Of a DNA stretch of 64,000 bases, positions 1 through 11,263 are shown piece by piece. The stretch spans positions 1,307,001 to 1,371,000 of the forward strand of contig NC_045142.1 in NCBI RefSeq assembly GCF_008831285.2, given 5' to 3'. Both the position numbers and the translations under genes were made by a program. The notes beneath the pieces were generated by a model. That model was not told where the DNA came from. It was given only the letters and a program-made list of their open reading frames with translations, and did no database searches. The number at the start of each line of letters is the position of its first letter. The first letter of the stretch is position 1. This DNA is from Nymphaea colorata (lineage: Eukaryota; Streptophyta; Magnoliopsida; Nymphaeales; Nymphaeaceae).

Positions 1-2
1 AA

Positions 3-426
3 CGTCCAATCGCCATCTGCCAAATCACATCTTCAAAATGATCTTGCCTTATGTTTTGGTTTTTAATAGATGCTAAAACAATAAGAGTCCTAACAGTAGT
101 CATTCTAGTACAGATTCTAGTACAGAAGCAAAAGTTTCCTCATAGTCAATACCATATTCTTGAGTATAACATAAGTCTCGTCTTATATCTTTCTAAAGAT
201 CCATCACTTCTAGTTTTCCACATGCTTCATCTGAGTTACTATAATTGTTTGTGAGATGCAAAATCATCTTACCCAAGTGAAAGACAAGGTTTAGAGTGCT
301 CTTTAAACCTTACCACCCCTATTCCTCCACCTGCCACCCACCCAGCCGCCCGCCCGCCTGCCCGCTACCGAGAACAGCGTCCAATCGCCATCTGCCAAAT
401 CACATCTTCAAAATGATCTTGCCTTA
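3..426. repeat. 49-bp direct repeat flanking a copia fragment
   Basis: A 49-bp sequence starting cgtccaatcgccatctgcca occurs at 3-51 and again, apparently without change, at 378-426. The DNA between the copies carries the copia RT remnant and a C-rich run near 315-365. The repeat could be a local duplication, or part of the decayed element copied by template switching. Confidence 0.75.
40..245 (-). pseudogene. Ty1-copia reverse transcriptase remnant
   Basis: Read on the minus strand, this stretch shows fragments typical of the start of copia reverse transcriptase. First comes a RSDGSLERYK-like run. After a one-base frame slip comes QEYGIDYEETFASV, and after another slip TTVRTLIVLAS. The intact copia element at 28780-33021 has the same blocks in the same order (SDGSLERYKARLV, GLDYEETFAPV, then TLRILLSIA). 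The frame breaks mean it no longer encodes protein. No LTRs are visible beside it and it runs off the left edge of the window, so its full extent is unknown. Confidence 0.65.
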
Positions 427-2152
427 GTCTTCTGTTGGTTTCATCCAACCATTTGTAAGCAATCTGGTCGCTAAAACTCATCAAAATAGTGACAAGTTAA
501 CTAGTGTCAGAATAGACTGTGAATCTCTTTCAAACTTTGCAATTAAATTGGCTGATTGTTTGATTTGTTTAGACACCCAATTGTGGCGAAAGATGCTTAA
601 TTGCCACTAAATTTTTGTCTCTAAGCATTCAAAATCTTGTAACGCCAAAGTCTGATGTTATACCATTGGCTTTCATTCATTCTATTGATTTTTTAAATCG
701 AGTCAAAGATATAACGTTTGTTGGTGCAGCCACAATTATGGAATTCCAGAATTAAAATTTTTATTATTGATGAAATGTGAATTATATTTTCAAACAAAGA
801 ATTTTGATTTTGGAAATATACAGTCATTCTAGAAACACAATTTTGGAATTATGATCCTACCATAGGTGGTGTAAAAAAAACATACTGTTGTTGCTTAAAG
901 AGAAGAATAATAAATATATATTTCTAAAATCTGATTATGTTTATGACGCCCTGTCATATTCTCATGCTAGAGTATGCACTACAAAAGTTTTGTTCCTTAA
1001 TGGGCAAAAAAATGTGAAAAGATAATGCAAAAAAAAAAAAAAAAACCATGGTGGATCTACATCGGTGAAGATCGACCTTCACCTTCACTTGGTAAAGTTT
1101 TTGTGTCAGTATATCTCCAAAGAGGCAAAGAGACATACTTCGATAGTAGGTTTCGATAACAAACACTGCGACGAGGTTAAGGCATCAGTAAATGTTAAGT
1201 CGGAGGCAACATGAATCTCGCGTCAGTGAGTAATTGCTACTGCATTAAATGGATCTTCAGTGACGGATTGTGTACTTGTTGGAGGCCACTGTTGACTCTC
1301 TCTCTTTTTTTTTTATTGCATCCTAAGTGACATGGACATGGCAAGACGGCCGGCGTACTGGTGTCGACACGCTGGCACATGGATGCAGGTAAGCCGACAT
1401 ACTTGAACAATTTTTTTTTTAAAATGTATATTATTATTATTTTTCATTTTGCATATTTTTTTTTCATATTAATCTTCTAAAATGTATTATTTTTACTTGT
1501 TTAGCATTTTTCTCACATGTTTTGTATTACTTTTACATATATTTTATGGAATTTTACACACAAACACACACAAATATATGTACATATGTATGTACATGTA
1601 TGCATGTGTACTCACAATTTTCAAATTATTATGTTCATACCCACTCCTCTATACCTGAGACTTACAAAAAAAAAAAAATTATTTAGCCCTTTTAAGAGTT
1701 TTGAAAAATCTAGTTTGCTCAGATAAAAATTTTAGAAACTATAGTTCAGGCATTTTGAAAAAAAAATTCTAACTCTACTCCGAGGTCCTACAAATTAAAT
1801 TCAATTAATTGATTCCACTCTCTCAACAGTTCATTCATGAATATGGGTAAAATTTGGTACAATTTTAACTTTTATCCAATCCAAATCCAGTCCGATATAT
1901 TTAATTGTATCAGGATTCAAACATTTGCAACCCTGTTCTAAACTGCATTAACTTTAAAACATGAATTCTTTCTTCTTGACGGCATTGAATTGGTCATCTA
2001 TATACTGTAAGCAGTGGCAAACAAGATATTCAAATTGAAAGGTATATACACTGCAGGTCCACTTAGGTTTCAAAGCAAGCCAGGGCTTGGAAAGCTTATT
2101 ACATGAAAATGGTTTTCCCTAAGTAAACATTAAATGAGAAACTACATGTATT
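427..2152. other. Intergenic, no gene seen
   Basis: AT-rich sequence with homopolymer A and T runs (for example near 1030-1045 and 1305-1315). Short ORFs here have no recognisable motif, no plausible splice partners and heavy low-complexity content. I see no gene or RNA. Confidence 0.5.
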
Positions 2153-2302
2153 CAGGGCAGGGGAGGCCCATAGGGGCCTTGGCGCGCCACCCCACATTTT
2201 TTTTTCTTTTTTCACTTATCCTATATTCGACCCTGTTAAAATTTTGAAACTATAATTTAGCCTCCCTCATTAAAAATTTCTGACTATAACCCTACACGTG
2301 TT
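2153..2302 (+). mobile_element. hAT-like MITE, copy 1 (150 bp)
   Basis: Member of a dispersed short family in this window. It starts cagggcagggg, has a T-rich core and a segment meaning roughly 'tatattcgaccctgttaaaa' shared with the other copies, and is flanked by an exact 8-bp direct repeat CATGTATT at 2145-2152 and 2303-2310. An 8-bp target duplication and lack of coding capacity suit a non-autonomous hAT element. Its right end is diverged compared with the copy at 11068. Confidence 0.6.
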
Positions 2303-2310
2303 CATGTATT

Positions 2311-4030
2311 AAATTTAATTAAATTGACAAACCCGTTCTTGCAAGAGCCCTACCATCAACTTAATACTCGAGGAGTAATTTTTTTTATTCAAATTTTGTT
2401 TGAGGGTATTTTTCATGCAAGGATAGGGGAACAATTCCCTATGCCACGTTTGAATGATTGGTATTGCACTGTAGCAGTGGAACTAAAATTCAAACTCAAA
2501 AAATTATCACAGCAAAAATAAACATGAAAATATTAGGCAGAGTATTTTTCAAAAGATGTGGTATATTATTTTCATCATTAAAGTTCTACCTAAACAGGTG
2601 GACCAGATGTATTTTTTTAATTTCCACCTAACTTTTATTTTCCATTTAAAAACATTCCTCCATAAAAAAGAAGAGAGTAGCAACACTTTTCTAAAAGCAT
2701 TCAAATGCATGAGAGGAATGATACCTTTATGAGCGCGAGCTGTATTTGTCAATTGTCAAAATGAGAGGTTCGTATTAGTAAACTTAATTCACAAAGAGAA
2801 AAGATAATTAGTGACAGTAAAGCGCCAAGTAATTGTTGCTGGCGAAACGGTAAATTATGAAATTCCAATTAAAGGGCCGACACTGTTGCATATAGCGGCA
2901 CTCTCAGGCGCCGTTGCGACCGTCCCTATAGACCCTAAGCCTCATACGTGCCGTGCGTTTGGAGTCGAACGGTACTGCCGTGTACCGTTGGGCCCCTAGA
3001 CAGCATGTTCACAAGGTGGTACGTAGTTTTGATTTTTCACATTTTTGATCTCATAAAAAGGTTTCTTAACAAGCATTTACCGCTACTGTCTTTTGTGTTT
3101 CTCCAAGGGGCATCTTTGTAATTATGACTTTTGAATTTTCAACATGGTAAGAGAAAAAGTTCAGACATATGACATATTTTGGACATAGAATATCATTTTT
3201 CACATTATGGCTGGTGCCATCAATATGACAAAAAAATTATTCATTGAAGTAAAGATGCCTTAAATTTTCGATAATTTTTTTTTTCAAAAAACAGTTTTTA
3301 TTGAACAAATTAGAAGTCAGTATGATTCAACCAGCATGGTCAAGCAATTTTGGTATATACCATCCACATCAGTCATTAAATACAATATATATATATATAT
3401 ATATACCAAAAGGAAAAATGTAAACTTCAAACATGGGTTGTTCCCCAATTCAACTGAGGCAACCCCTTCTCTTGACACGACTCATGGAAAGCATCATCTA
3501 ACAAACCCTGACCTGCTCATTTAAATCCAAGGGCCCCCAAAAAACAAAGAGAAAGTGTGAGAGAAGAAGCAACCCATAGCAACCCTAATAAAGGAAACTT
3601 GAGCATTAGACCTCACACATTGCCACATAAACAAAAGCAAAGTCATGTAATTAAGGCAAGGAATTATATAGGCACCAATAAAAAGATATGGGAAGCAACA
3701 CTAATTAGAGCTTCTTATTATGTCTAAAAGCAAAAGGATGAAATGCACTGCCAAACTTTCCACATTACTGCACTACATTTATTGGTAATTACATGGTCCT
3801 TCCCCTTCCTCTTTGAAAGAGAAGGCAGTAACGAGGAGCTACGAACCCTTTTTAGCTTTCGCCAACTCCCCTTTACATACCTTAGAAAGAGAAAAGAAAC
3901 AAGCTAAAAGCAATTTGGGATTTGTTTGCTTTAGTGGCACAGTTAGCTGCTGCCCATTGCACAATTTGGTTCATATGGGGATTTGGCTTTTTCTGTGTAC
4001 AAGAATGGTGGCCTTCATGGGGTTGGTTGA
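2311..4030. other. Intergenic, no gene seen
   Basis: Region downstream of the WRKY gene's 3' end. It is mostly AT-rich, with a more GC-rich patch at about 2818-2998 whose ORF resembles nothing I know. A short (TA)n lies at 3385-3404. No supportable gene. Confidence 0.45.
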
Positions 4031-4037
4031 CAATTAT

Positions 4038-4072
<35 letters not shown>
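4038..4072. repeat. (GA)n microsatellite
   Basis: Perfect GA dinucleotide run of about 34 bp, just beyond the 3' end of the WRKY coding region. Confidence 0.95.
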
Positions 4073-4075
<3 letters not shown>

Positions 4076-4160
4076 AGACCTCAACCCAACCAAGTGCACT
4101 ACCTAGTAATTGAAGTCTGAAATGGCCATTTTCACCAAACCTTGATCAGATCATGGAGCT

Positions 4161-6974
4161 TCACTTGCTAGAGAGGATACCCACATCATAGGAGCCATTA
4201 CTGAGCCAGGAAGAGGAAGTAGAGCATGTTGATGCTGGTAGTGATGACAGAGGTGGGGATGAAGATAAGAAGGATGAAGGTGACGATGGTGGTGATGATA
4301 GTGATCTAGCTCTAGCACAAGCTGGAGGTAGCAAGGGGTTCATGATGCCTAGTGGAACAATATCTTGAAGGAGGCCAAGTTGGGGTTGTGGAGTAGATAG
4401 AGGGGAAGAATTAGATTCTTCAACCTTTACTGAGGAATTAGGGCAGTTGGGTTTTGGTTGGGGTTGTTGGTCTTGGTGCTTGAAAATTAAAGGTGATTCC
4501 TCTAGTGGGCTTGTTTTGGGCTCAACCAACTGAACCCTGGGCCTTTTAGTGCTTTCAGTCACTGGCTCTCTAGGGTGCACCCCTGGCTGTTGCCTTAACT
4601 GGTAGAAGGGATAGGTGTAATGGAGGTGGAGCCCTTCATATGTCACCACAAGTGTTTCAGGATCATCTGAGGATCTCTCCACCTGCTTCTTTGCATTGCA
4701 TTGTGGATTGGTACATTTATAGTAACTCCTGCATCCCAAAGGACAAAAAAAAAAAAAATCAATAAACAAAGATTATAATGAACGCATGTCGATTTTTAAA
4801 TCGATGGACTGAATTTTTATGCATCACAAGCAAGTGAAAAATAAAAGTTTTGCAGAATATAATGAGACAATGAACAAGTGGCTGTGTTTGATTGCAGTCG
4901 TGCCTTCTGACCATACCACTTTATAATCTCTTCAATTTTAGTAACACAATTCCCACTTTTCTTACTTTTATAATGTATTATTTTAATAACTTGTAAACTT
5001 ATTAAGAGCCAAACTATCACTAGACAAATGTGACAAATTATAGGATCTACAATTCTAAAACACATGACTATTAAATTAATCCCATAAGGGTTTTTTGGCA
5101 ACAATAACACACTGTCTCTGTCCCATGAATGAATCTACCCAAAAAAATAGAGTAATTCATGGAATTGTTGCCAGACGGCCCCATAGGGATCGAGTTCGTC
5201 GGTGCAATGGGTGGGACTTTTAGTTGTTAAAGTTCAAATCTTGTAGACACCAGCCTTCTAGGCTTAGGTCATGAGAGAGAGGGCTTTAGCCCTAAAGCCT
5301 GATGTCCCTTGGACTATGGCTAAATTTTGTGTCCTACATGAGGTTTACTTGTTTAGATCCACACTTGGTGACCATTATTGGTGTTTTGGACCATACCAAA
5401 AAGTCCAAGTAACCCACAACTCCTTTTTTTTTTTTTCCTTTCTTTTTTTAAATAACTTGAGAGAGAAGTGACCCTCCATCATATGGCCCCATGCCCAAGC
5501 TATTAAACCCCTTGGCAGACTCTTCTGACTTCTTGGGAAGCTGTTGCTTGGATCTCAAGAAAAGGCTTCAATTAAATGCCCAAACGGCCGACTCCATCCT
5601 CGCTGACATGACCAGTTCAAATCCTTAGTCACTAAGCTAATAAAAGTGTTTTAGCTCTAGACTTGTACCAGTTTCTGCATCTTCGGTATTGAATTATTGT
5701 TCTTCTTCGACCTAAAGATTTTGGGTACTTAACTCTTGATCTTCTTCAACCTGGAGAACGTGAACATCTACAGAACTTGTGAAATAGTTGTTTATTAGTA
5801 ACTTGATAACCTCTTGAGAGTTTTCATGTCATCTAATTCATTAGCTTCATTTCTCATACTGAACATCACATTCAGTAATTAAAAGTCTTCATATGAGATT
5901 ATTAGGGACAGAAGTTACATATTTTTCAAAAGAAGATTATATTGTGTGCGTGTGTGTGTGGATGCCAAGCACGAGCGGTAGAGCTGATTATATACTATAT
6001 CAACATGTGCCACCATCAATATCGTTTCTATAACTTCCTTATTAGAGAAGACAATAAAGGAAAAGATGAAGCTACTAGTGCCACATGATGTAAAATTTCC
6101 TCCGTTCAGCCAAATCAAACAGAAAACATGACCAAGTTTATGAATTTTAGAGTTCCAAAAGCTGGAGATCTTGAACTTGGTATTGTTTAGCAAGTTCTCG
6201 TCCTCCCCCCTTCAGTTTTACATTGTTATCAAGGTGGGGAAATTCTTTTAATTAGAAGGAGGGGAAGAATGCAAGCTGTATCAAACACGGGTGAAGCGGT
6301 ACTGAATGGACATGTTATGAAAGAGCAAGTGCCAACTTGAACTTGTGGCTCCCCACGCATGCACGAATTGAATGTCAATATAAAGGCACTCGCATATTGT
6401 TTTTTAATTGTGAAGAAAACACGAAATTTATTGAAAAAAAAATCTGAAGAAGAGAACAAAATAATCAGAATCCCAAGTAAAGATGTTCTAGCGACAGTTT
6501 CTTGCAAAAATAAGTGTTGCCATAAGCCAAAGTTACCAAAACACCCTCACCAACCTTACAAAAAAAAAAAATTAAGAACATGGTCCCAAATCCTTCCATC
6601 TACCGGGAGCCAGTCTCCCCTCAAAGACCAAAACCATAATTTGCGAAATAATGGCTCTTGTTAATAAAATGTTCTGAATTTGGGTTAACGAAATCAAAGG
6701 AAAAAGGAGAATATTCTGCGATTATTAACTGGTTTGCAACGAGTTAAGCGATCTTCAGAAGAGAACAATCTAAATCGTTTCATGCAGTTGTAAAGAAGAT
6801 GATCCACCAAACGAAAGAGAAGCATGATCAAGGGAATTTCTCATAAATGTTGAATCTCAAAACAGTTGCAGACCAAGTGCAGTGAAGCAATCTTTTATTT
6901 TTTCCTTTTTTAAGCGCAGGACGACAAGTAGTACAGAATAATATGGAAGATGAACTTTTAAATTTCACCATGTC

Positions 6975-7051
<77 letters not shown>

Positions 7052-7587
7052 CCTGGGGTTGGGGCTGTTCTTGATGATCTTCTGGCCATATTTCCTCCAT
7101 TTGTACCCATCATCAACTGCGCCATTCCCACAGCTCTTGATCCTGAGAGTATACTTGTTCTCCGCCTTGGCCTTCTCCCATCCTTTGTCCGGAAACGAAA
7201 GCCTGCAACACAAAGCACAGACCTGATATTAGCACCACTCCCCATCTCACAACCATGGAGCAGATTCTTAAAGGGCACCGAAGTTTTCCTTCCCACAACT
7301 TACGCTGATCGGAATCCAGCCGTTTCAGTGCTACTTGTGCAGGTGGTAATAGTGGTGGTAGCAAAAGCGGCAGCAGTTTGCCGGGTTTTGAACGCCGGCG
7401 ACTGGTAGCAGGCTGACAGTGCAGTTTGAATGTCTCCTAGCGTTGGCCCGTAGAAAGTTCTTGAAGCAGAGGCGCCGGTCAATTCAGGCCCCGGTGCCGA
7501 CTCACTCGCGAGGTCAAGGATGAAGGAGGACCCGTCGTCTAGAAACTCCCTCAGGAGCTCTTCGTCCTCCAGAGACATCTCCTCCAT
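4161..7587 (-). CDS. WRKY49-like: WRKY transcription factor, group IIc, WRKY49-like (3 exons)
   Basis: Nuclear DNA-binding regulator expected to bind W-boxes (TTGAC core). Exons on the minus strand are 7587-7304, 7202-7053 and 4728-4161 (stop included), giving 333 residues in frame. The WRKYGQK heptad is at residues 130-136. The zinc finger is C150-x4-C155-x23-H179-x-H181, ending HLHYTYPF. One WRKY domain with this finger means group IIc. The C-terminal GLLQDIVP block and acidic N-terminus ([18 protein letters not shown]) suggest the WRKY49 clade, which is an inference. Intron 1 has gtaagt/ttgcag sites in phase 2. Intron 2 (2324 bp) sits at the conserved arginine position of WRKY domains (PNPR|SYYKC), but its donor reads AG|gcactc, so it is a GC-AG intron abutting a (CT)n tract. 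The tail after the finger is rich in Ser and Pro. The ATG is supported by a TATA box upstream and by the duplicated copy starting at the same codon. Confidence 0.88.
5165..5310 (+). mobile_element. Possible tRNA-derived SINE
   Basis: A box-A-like segment (gagttcgtcggtgcaatgg) is followed by a box-B-like segment (aagttcaaatcttg). This resembles the promoter layout of plant tRNA-derived SINEs such as the Au family. I cannot define ends or a target duplication, so this is a suggestion only. It lies inside WRKY intron 2, antisense to the gene. Confidence 0.35.
6976..7049. repeat. (GA)n/(CT)n microsatellite at WRKY intron 2 donor
   Basis: About 74 bp of uninterrupted GA on the plus strand. On the coding strand it is a polypyrimidine CT run that begins at position 4-6 of the intron, so the donor is gcactctct. 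This is unusual because pyrimidine tracts normally sit at acceptors. Confidence 0.95.
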
Positions 7588-7756
7588 GATAATTCTTATT
7601 GTCCAACCGAACTATGTGTCTATTACGAGCTGAAGGCCAGCAGAAGAATAGATTGTTTTGGAGAAGAAAGGAAGAAGAGTAAAGGAGAAAAGAGAGAGAG
7701 AGCAAGGACGTCGGTGAGTAGGAAGAGAGATAGGTACGTAGAATAGACAGATTGTG

Positions 7757-7766
7757 TTATATATAG
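7757..7766 (-). promoter_or_regulatory. TATA box of WRKY gene
   Basis: The minus strand reads CTATATATAA about 170 bp upstream of the WRKY ATG, in a TC-rich leader. The same box is kept in the duplicated copy at about 26870-26878. Confidence 0.55.
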
Positions 7767-8238
7767 TTTTCAATCAAGACTTTCAATCAATGAAGAGCTT
7801 GTATCCCCTTTCTTAAATGAAAAAAAGAAACGATAAAAAGAAGAGTCTAATTAATAAAGGAGGAAGCGAAGAACTTTACATACTCAATCTCTCTCTCTCT
7901 CCCTATATATATATATATATATATTCTCTCTTTATGTATAATACATATATATTATGTGAAAGCAGAGAGAGATTTTCAAGGGCGCGCTAGCTGGGAAGTT
8001 GCTGTCGAATGACTGGCGCAATCTCTAATAGTTGAACGACGAGGATGCAATGGAAGTTCCCAGCAAATCCCTCATCTTCCAAGGAGTTGCCAGATTACTT
8101 AAGAGAGAAAAGAACGGTGGAGAGACAGGAAGGAATTTAAAACTGATCACCTGCCAACCACTGCAAAGTGGAGAAATTGACGGGTTGACCCTTTGAAATT
8201 CAACTTCTTCCTTAGACCAACATTGAATATCATCGTTT

Positions 8239-8255
8239 TCTCTCTCTCTCTCTCT

Positions 8256-8314
<59 letters not shown>

Positions 8315-8325
8315 CACACACACAC
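8239..8325. repeat. Compound microsatellite (CT)n(TA)n(GT)n(TA)n(CA)n
   Basis: Five dinucleotide blocks in a row, upstream of the WRKY promoter. The copy B equivalent at about 27335-27390 is shorter and lacks the GT block. Confidence 0.9.
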
Positions 8326-8475
8326 TCAGTCATACACTAGATGGTCTGAGATGACCTAAGCACATACTGACCAAAATTATACATGGTCTTAGAAGCTTTA
8401 CCTTAAATGAGTCATAGTTCAATGTTTGAGACTCTTCAAATGGCTCAGACTCATGACAGTGGGAACTCTGTATGG

Positions 8476-8586
8476 AACTCAACTAGGTCATTATTCAAAG
8501 GTGGAGCTTCAGTTCATATCTCTCTCTCTCTCTCAACTAGGTCATTATTCAAAGGTGGAACTCAACTAGGTCATTATTCAAAGATG
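8476..8586 (+). repeat. Three short direct repeats (aactaggtcattattcaaag)
   Basis: The 20-mer aactaggtcattattcaaag occurs at about 8480, 8534 and 8563, separated by a CT run and a short spacer. It is also present, with small changes, in copy B at about 27519-27640, so the amplification predates the segmental duplication. Confidence 0.85.
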
Positions 8587-8999
8587 TAAGAGTTATCTTA
8601 CTATAGGCAGCCTAGTAGTACAGGATTGCACTCAATCAACCCCTGGTTGCCTTTGAAATGTTGAATAAAACTCTCTCGCTCTCTCTCTCTAGACAATCGA
8701 CTTGATTCTGAATTCCAGTAAAAAGACAGACTAGACTTTCTCCTGACCAGGAAGATTCCTTCTACATCATCCAAGGGACCATAAGACTGCACGGGGTTTT
8801 ATGAATTTTTGACACATGAACATAAAACTAATGAGGTATACAAGCAAAATATTTGTGCAGGTTCTATACGAAGTCATACAGAATCGATACAGTTTCCTCT
8901 TGCAAGAAATTTGAAAGGAAGTTGATGATAAGAGATTTGAGTCTGTATCTTGAGACATGAAATCCTGGGACTATTGGTCATCGATCACCTGTTTGCAAG

Positions 9000-11060
9000 A
9001 ATCACACATCAATGTAAGCAATACTTATGTGGAGGTTAACAACAGCTTTACAACAACAAGTTTGAGGTGGCATTTGAAGGACACCCTTAAAGAAAGACTT
9101 GTAAAAAGTAATTAAGTTTTGTTAAACTTTGTTCTTAATAAGTTTCTGAAAACTTGATTTGTGTGTTTCAGCGACTCATCGACCTAGAACCTGCATTTTT
9201 CTGAAAAAATTGGGAAGGCATAGGCTATTCACATTTTTTAGAACTACCATTTTACTAAAACCGGATTTGTGAGAAACCCAGTTTTGAATGTCATCCAAAC
9301 ACATCTAAAACGGCGTTTAGGAGGTAAAACAACAATTTTAGAGTTTCATCCAAACCTCTACGAGACTTTTAAAATTGTGATTGTTGTTTTGTGACCATCA
9401 ATGTCAAGGTTGAAAAGTACAAGTCTAAGAGTTATCAAAGGTTGAAAAACAGTGGTTGTAGGGCCGTTAGGTCCAAAGTATGATCTACATTTATGAAACT
9501 GGTAATATGGCCTTTCAAGTGCTTGTAAGGCATTATCGATGGGGTTGATGCAATGTGTCGGGCAGGGGCTGATAGGTTGTCGGTCTTTGTTTTGAGTTTT
9601 CAGGACCTTAATTTTTTGTGCTGTAAAAAAAAAGGCACTAATATATAAGTTGAAGCATATCGACATAGAAAGCAGACATGTATCTCAGTATATATAGAAA
9701 GCAGACATATATCTCGATATATAGGAATGTGTAGGAAGGATGAAAGTTTCGACTCTCTTATTTGATAGTAGGATGAAATGCTTATGGGACTCACCCAACA
9801 ACCACTTGCAAGGGCAGGCGAGAGCATTGTTAGGAGGATTAGGGTTGACGGATTCAATGACAAATAATTCACTATATAAGACAAGTAAAAGGAGAGCAGT
9901 CTGTGTGGGCACCATCAATCACGTCATACACTTAAAACTTGTCCAGAAAGAAAGGAGGAGGGGACAATTGCGATAAGGTCAAATCTCACCACATTATGAC
10001 TTAAAACCTATGTACATTTTTTGTGGGCCTCTCTCCAATTTCTTTCTCCTACCTTGAGATCAGTAAGTCTTAAATCACTAATACCCAAGAACACCATTCA
10101 CAGATCGTTATATTGTGTTAAATAATATGAACATACAAAATCACAAGTCAAAGGAAATTGACAGTCGAAAAACTTGATTTTTGTTTTGCTTAAAAAATGA
10201 AAACTATTTCTCATGTGCGTCTGTTTACGAAAAGTTACGTCGATTAGGTGGTTGAAATTAGTGCACATCAGCGTTAATATTTTGTTGTATGATCTTTCAA
10301 TCTCTTTTATATATATATATATATATGTAACAATGAATTTGGATATTTAAAATCACCCAATACATTTATGAGGACTGTCTCAAGTATTTTTGATGAATGG
10401 TTGAAAGGAAAACAAAAACAAAAAGATTTAAATTGATATTGATTGACTAAAATATCTATAACATTTTTCTTTTTGTTTTTCTTTCAACCTTCCATCATAA
10501 CAAATCAGATGACACTCATGAATAAATAGAGTGACTTTGGATAGCCAAAACCACAATTTTTATGTTCCTATACCTATAATTTAAACATGGACAGCTATAT
10601 ATAAAATCTTACCGTCCCAACTACTTTAGTAATGATATTGTGCTATACATGCATATATTCATCATTTCATTGAATGCTCATCTTTGTCCATTATATATAT
10701 ATATATATATTAGAGAGAGAGAGAGAGGGAGAGAGAGGGAGAATTGTTGAAGTCCCAAAATTGGATCTTATATATGTATATATACATATAATATTTTATG
10801 CTATATTTTGTATTTTATGTGATTGACTTGCAGGATGACACTGCTTTTTTGCTGTTAGAGAAAGATATGGAGTTGACTGGGGGAGGTGGGTCAGGTGGAG
10901 CAAAGTCAACAGGTCCAATTTAAAAGGGGCCGATAATTTGGGTTACATTATATTGGGTCAAAGGCTTGGCCCCTCCATGTTTCACGAGATGGGTGGACCC
11001 ATCTAGTAAGGCCATAGGTGAGCCAAGGGAGAGGGGACAAAAATACCACCACACGTGCAG
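9000..11060. other. Duplicated intergenic DNA, no gene
   Basis: Upstream region of the WRKY gene within copy A. It contains short (TA)n runs near 10308 and 10691 and a GA run near 10712. The ORFs are short and not conserved in frame with copy B, which argues against coding. Confidence 0.5.
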
Positions 11061-11067
11061 TTCAAAC

Positions 11068-11255
11068 CAGGGGCGGAACTAAGGCAGGGTCTACATGGGT
11101 CTTGGTCCCACCTCAAAAAAAAAAAAAAACATGTAAATTTTAAATTTTTTTACTTATTCTATATAAAATTTTTGAAAAATGATATTTTGACCCCTAATCA
11201 AAATTTATAAATTTTAATTCAGTCTCGCTCATGAAAAATTTTTAGCTCCACCCTG
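11068..11255 (+). mobile_element. hAT-like MITE, copy 2 (188 bp), copy A only
   Basis: Starts caggggcggaactaa and ends ttagctccaccctg, an imperfect terminal inverted repeat. The flanks are gttcaaac and gttgaaac, an 8-bp target duplication with one mismatch. The core shares the 'ttttgaaaaatgatattt-gaccc' block with the other family members. Copy B lacks it: after the shared cacgtgca it reads tttcaaaaatctc, so insertion after the duplication is the simplest reading. Confidence 0.72.
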
Positions 11256-11263
11256 GTTGAAAC

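Larger units (their letters stand above)
4729..7052 (-). other. WRKY intron 2, GC-AG type, 2324 bp
   Basis: The long intron splits the WRKY domain between the WRKYGQK half and the zinc-finger half. The acceptor is gatgcag before G AGT TAC TAT. The donor is CCCAG|gcactctc, with no GT until past the CT tract. Joining AG to G restores the arginine codon and a textbook WRKY domain. The interior has no gene: it holds a (CT)n tract next to the donor, a SINE-like patch near 5165-5300 and short low-complexity ORFs. Confidence 0.8.

Noticed and set aside
6828-7100. Ser-Leu repeat ORFs read through the CT tract after PNPR
   Set aside because: They arise only by ignoring the WRKY intron. Joining to the exon at 4728 gives a complete WRKY domain, so the repeat is intronic.
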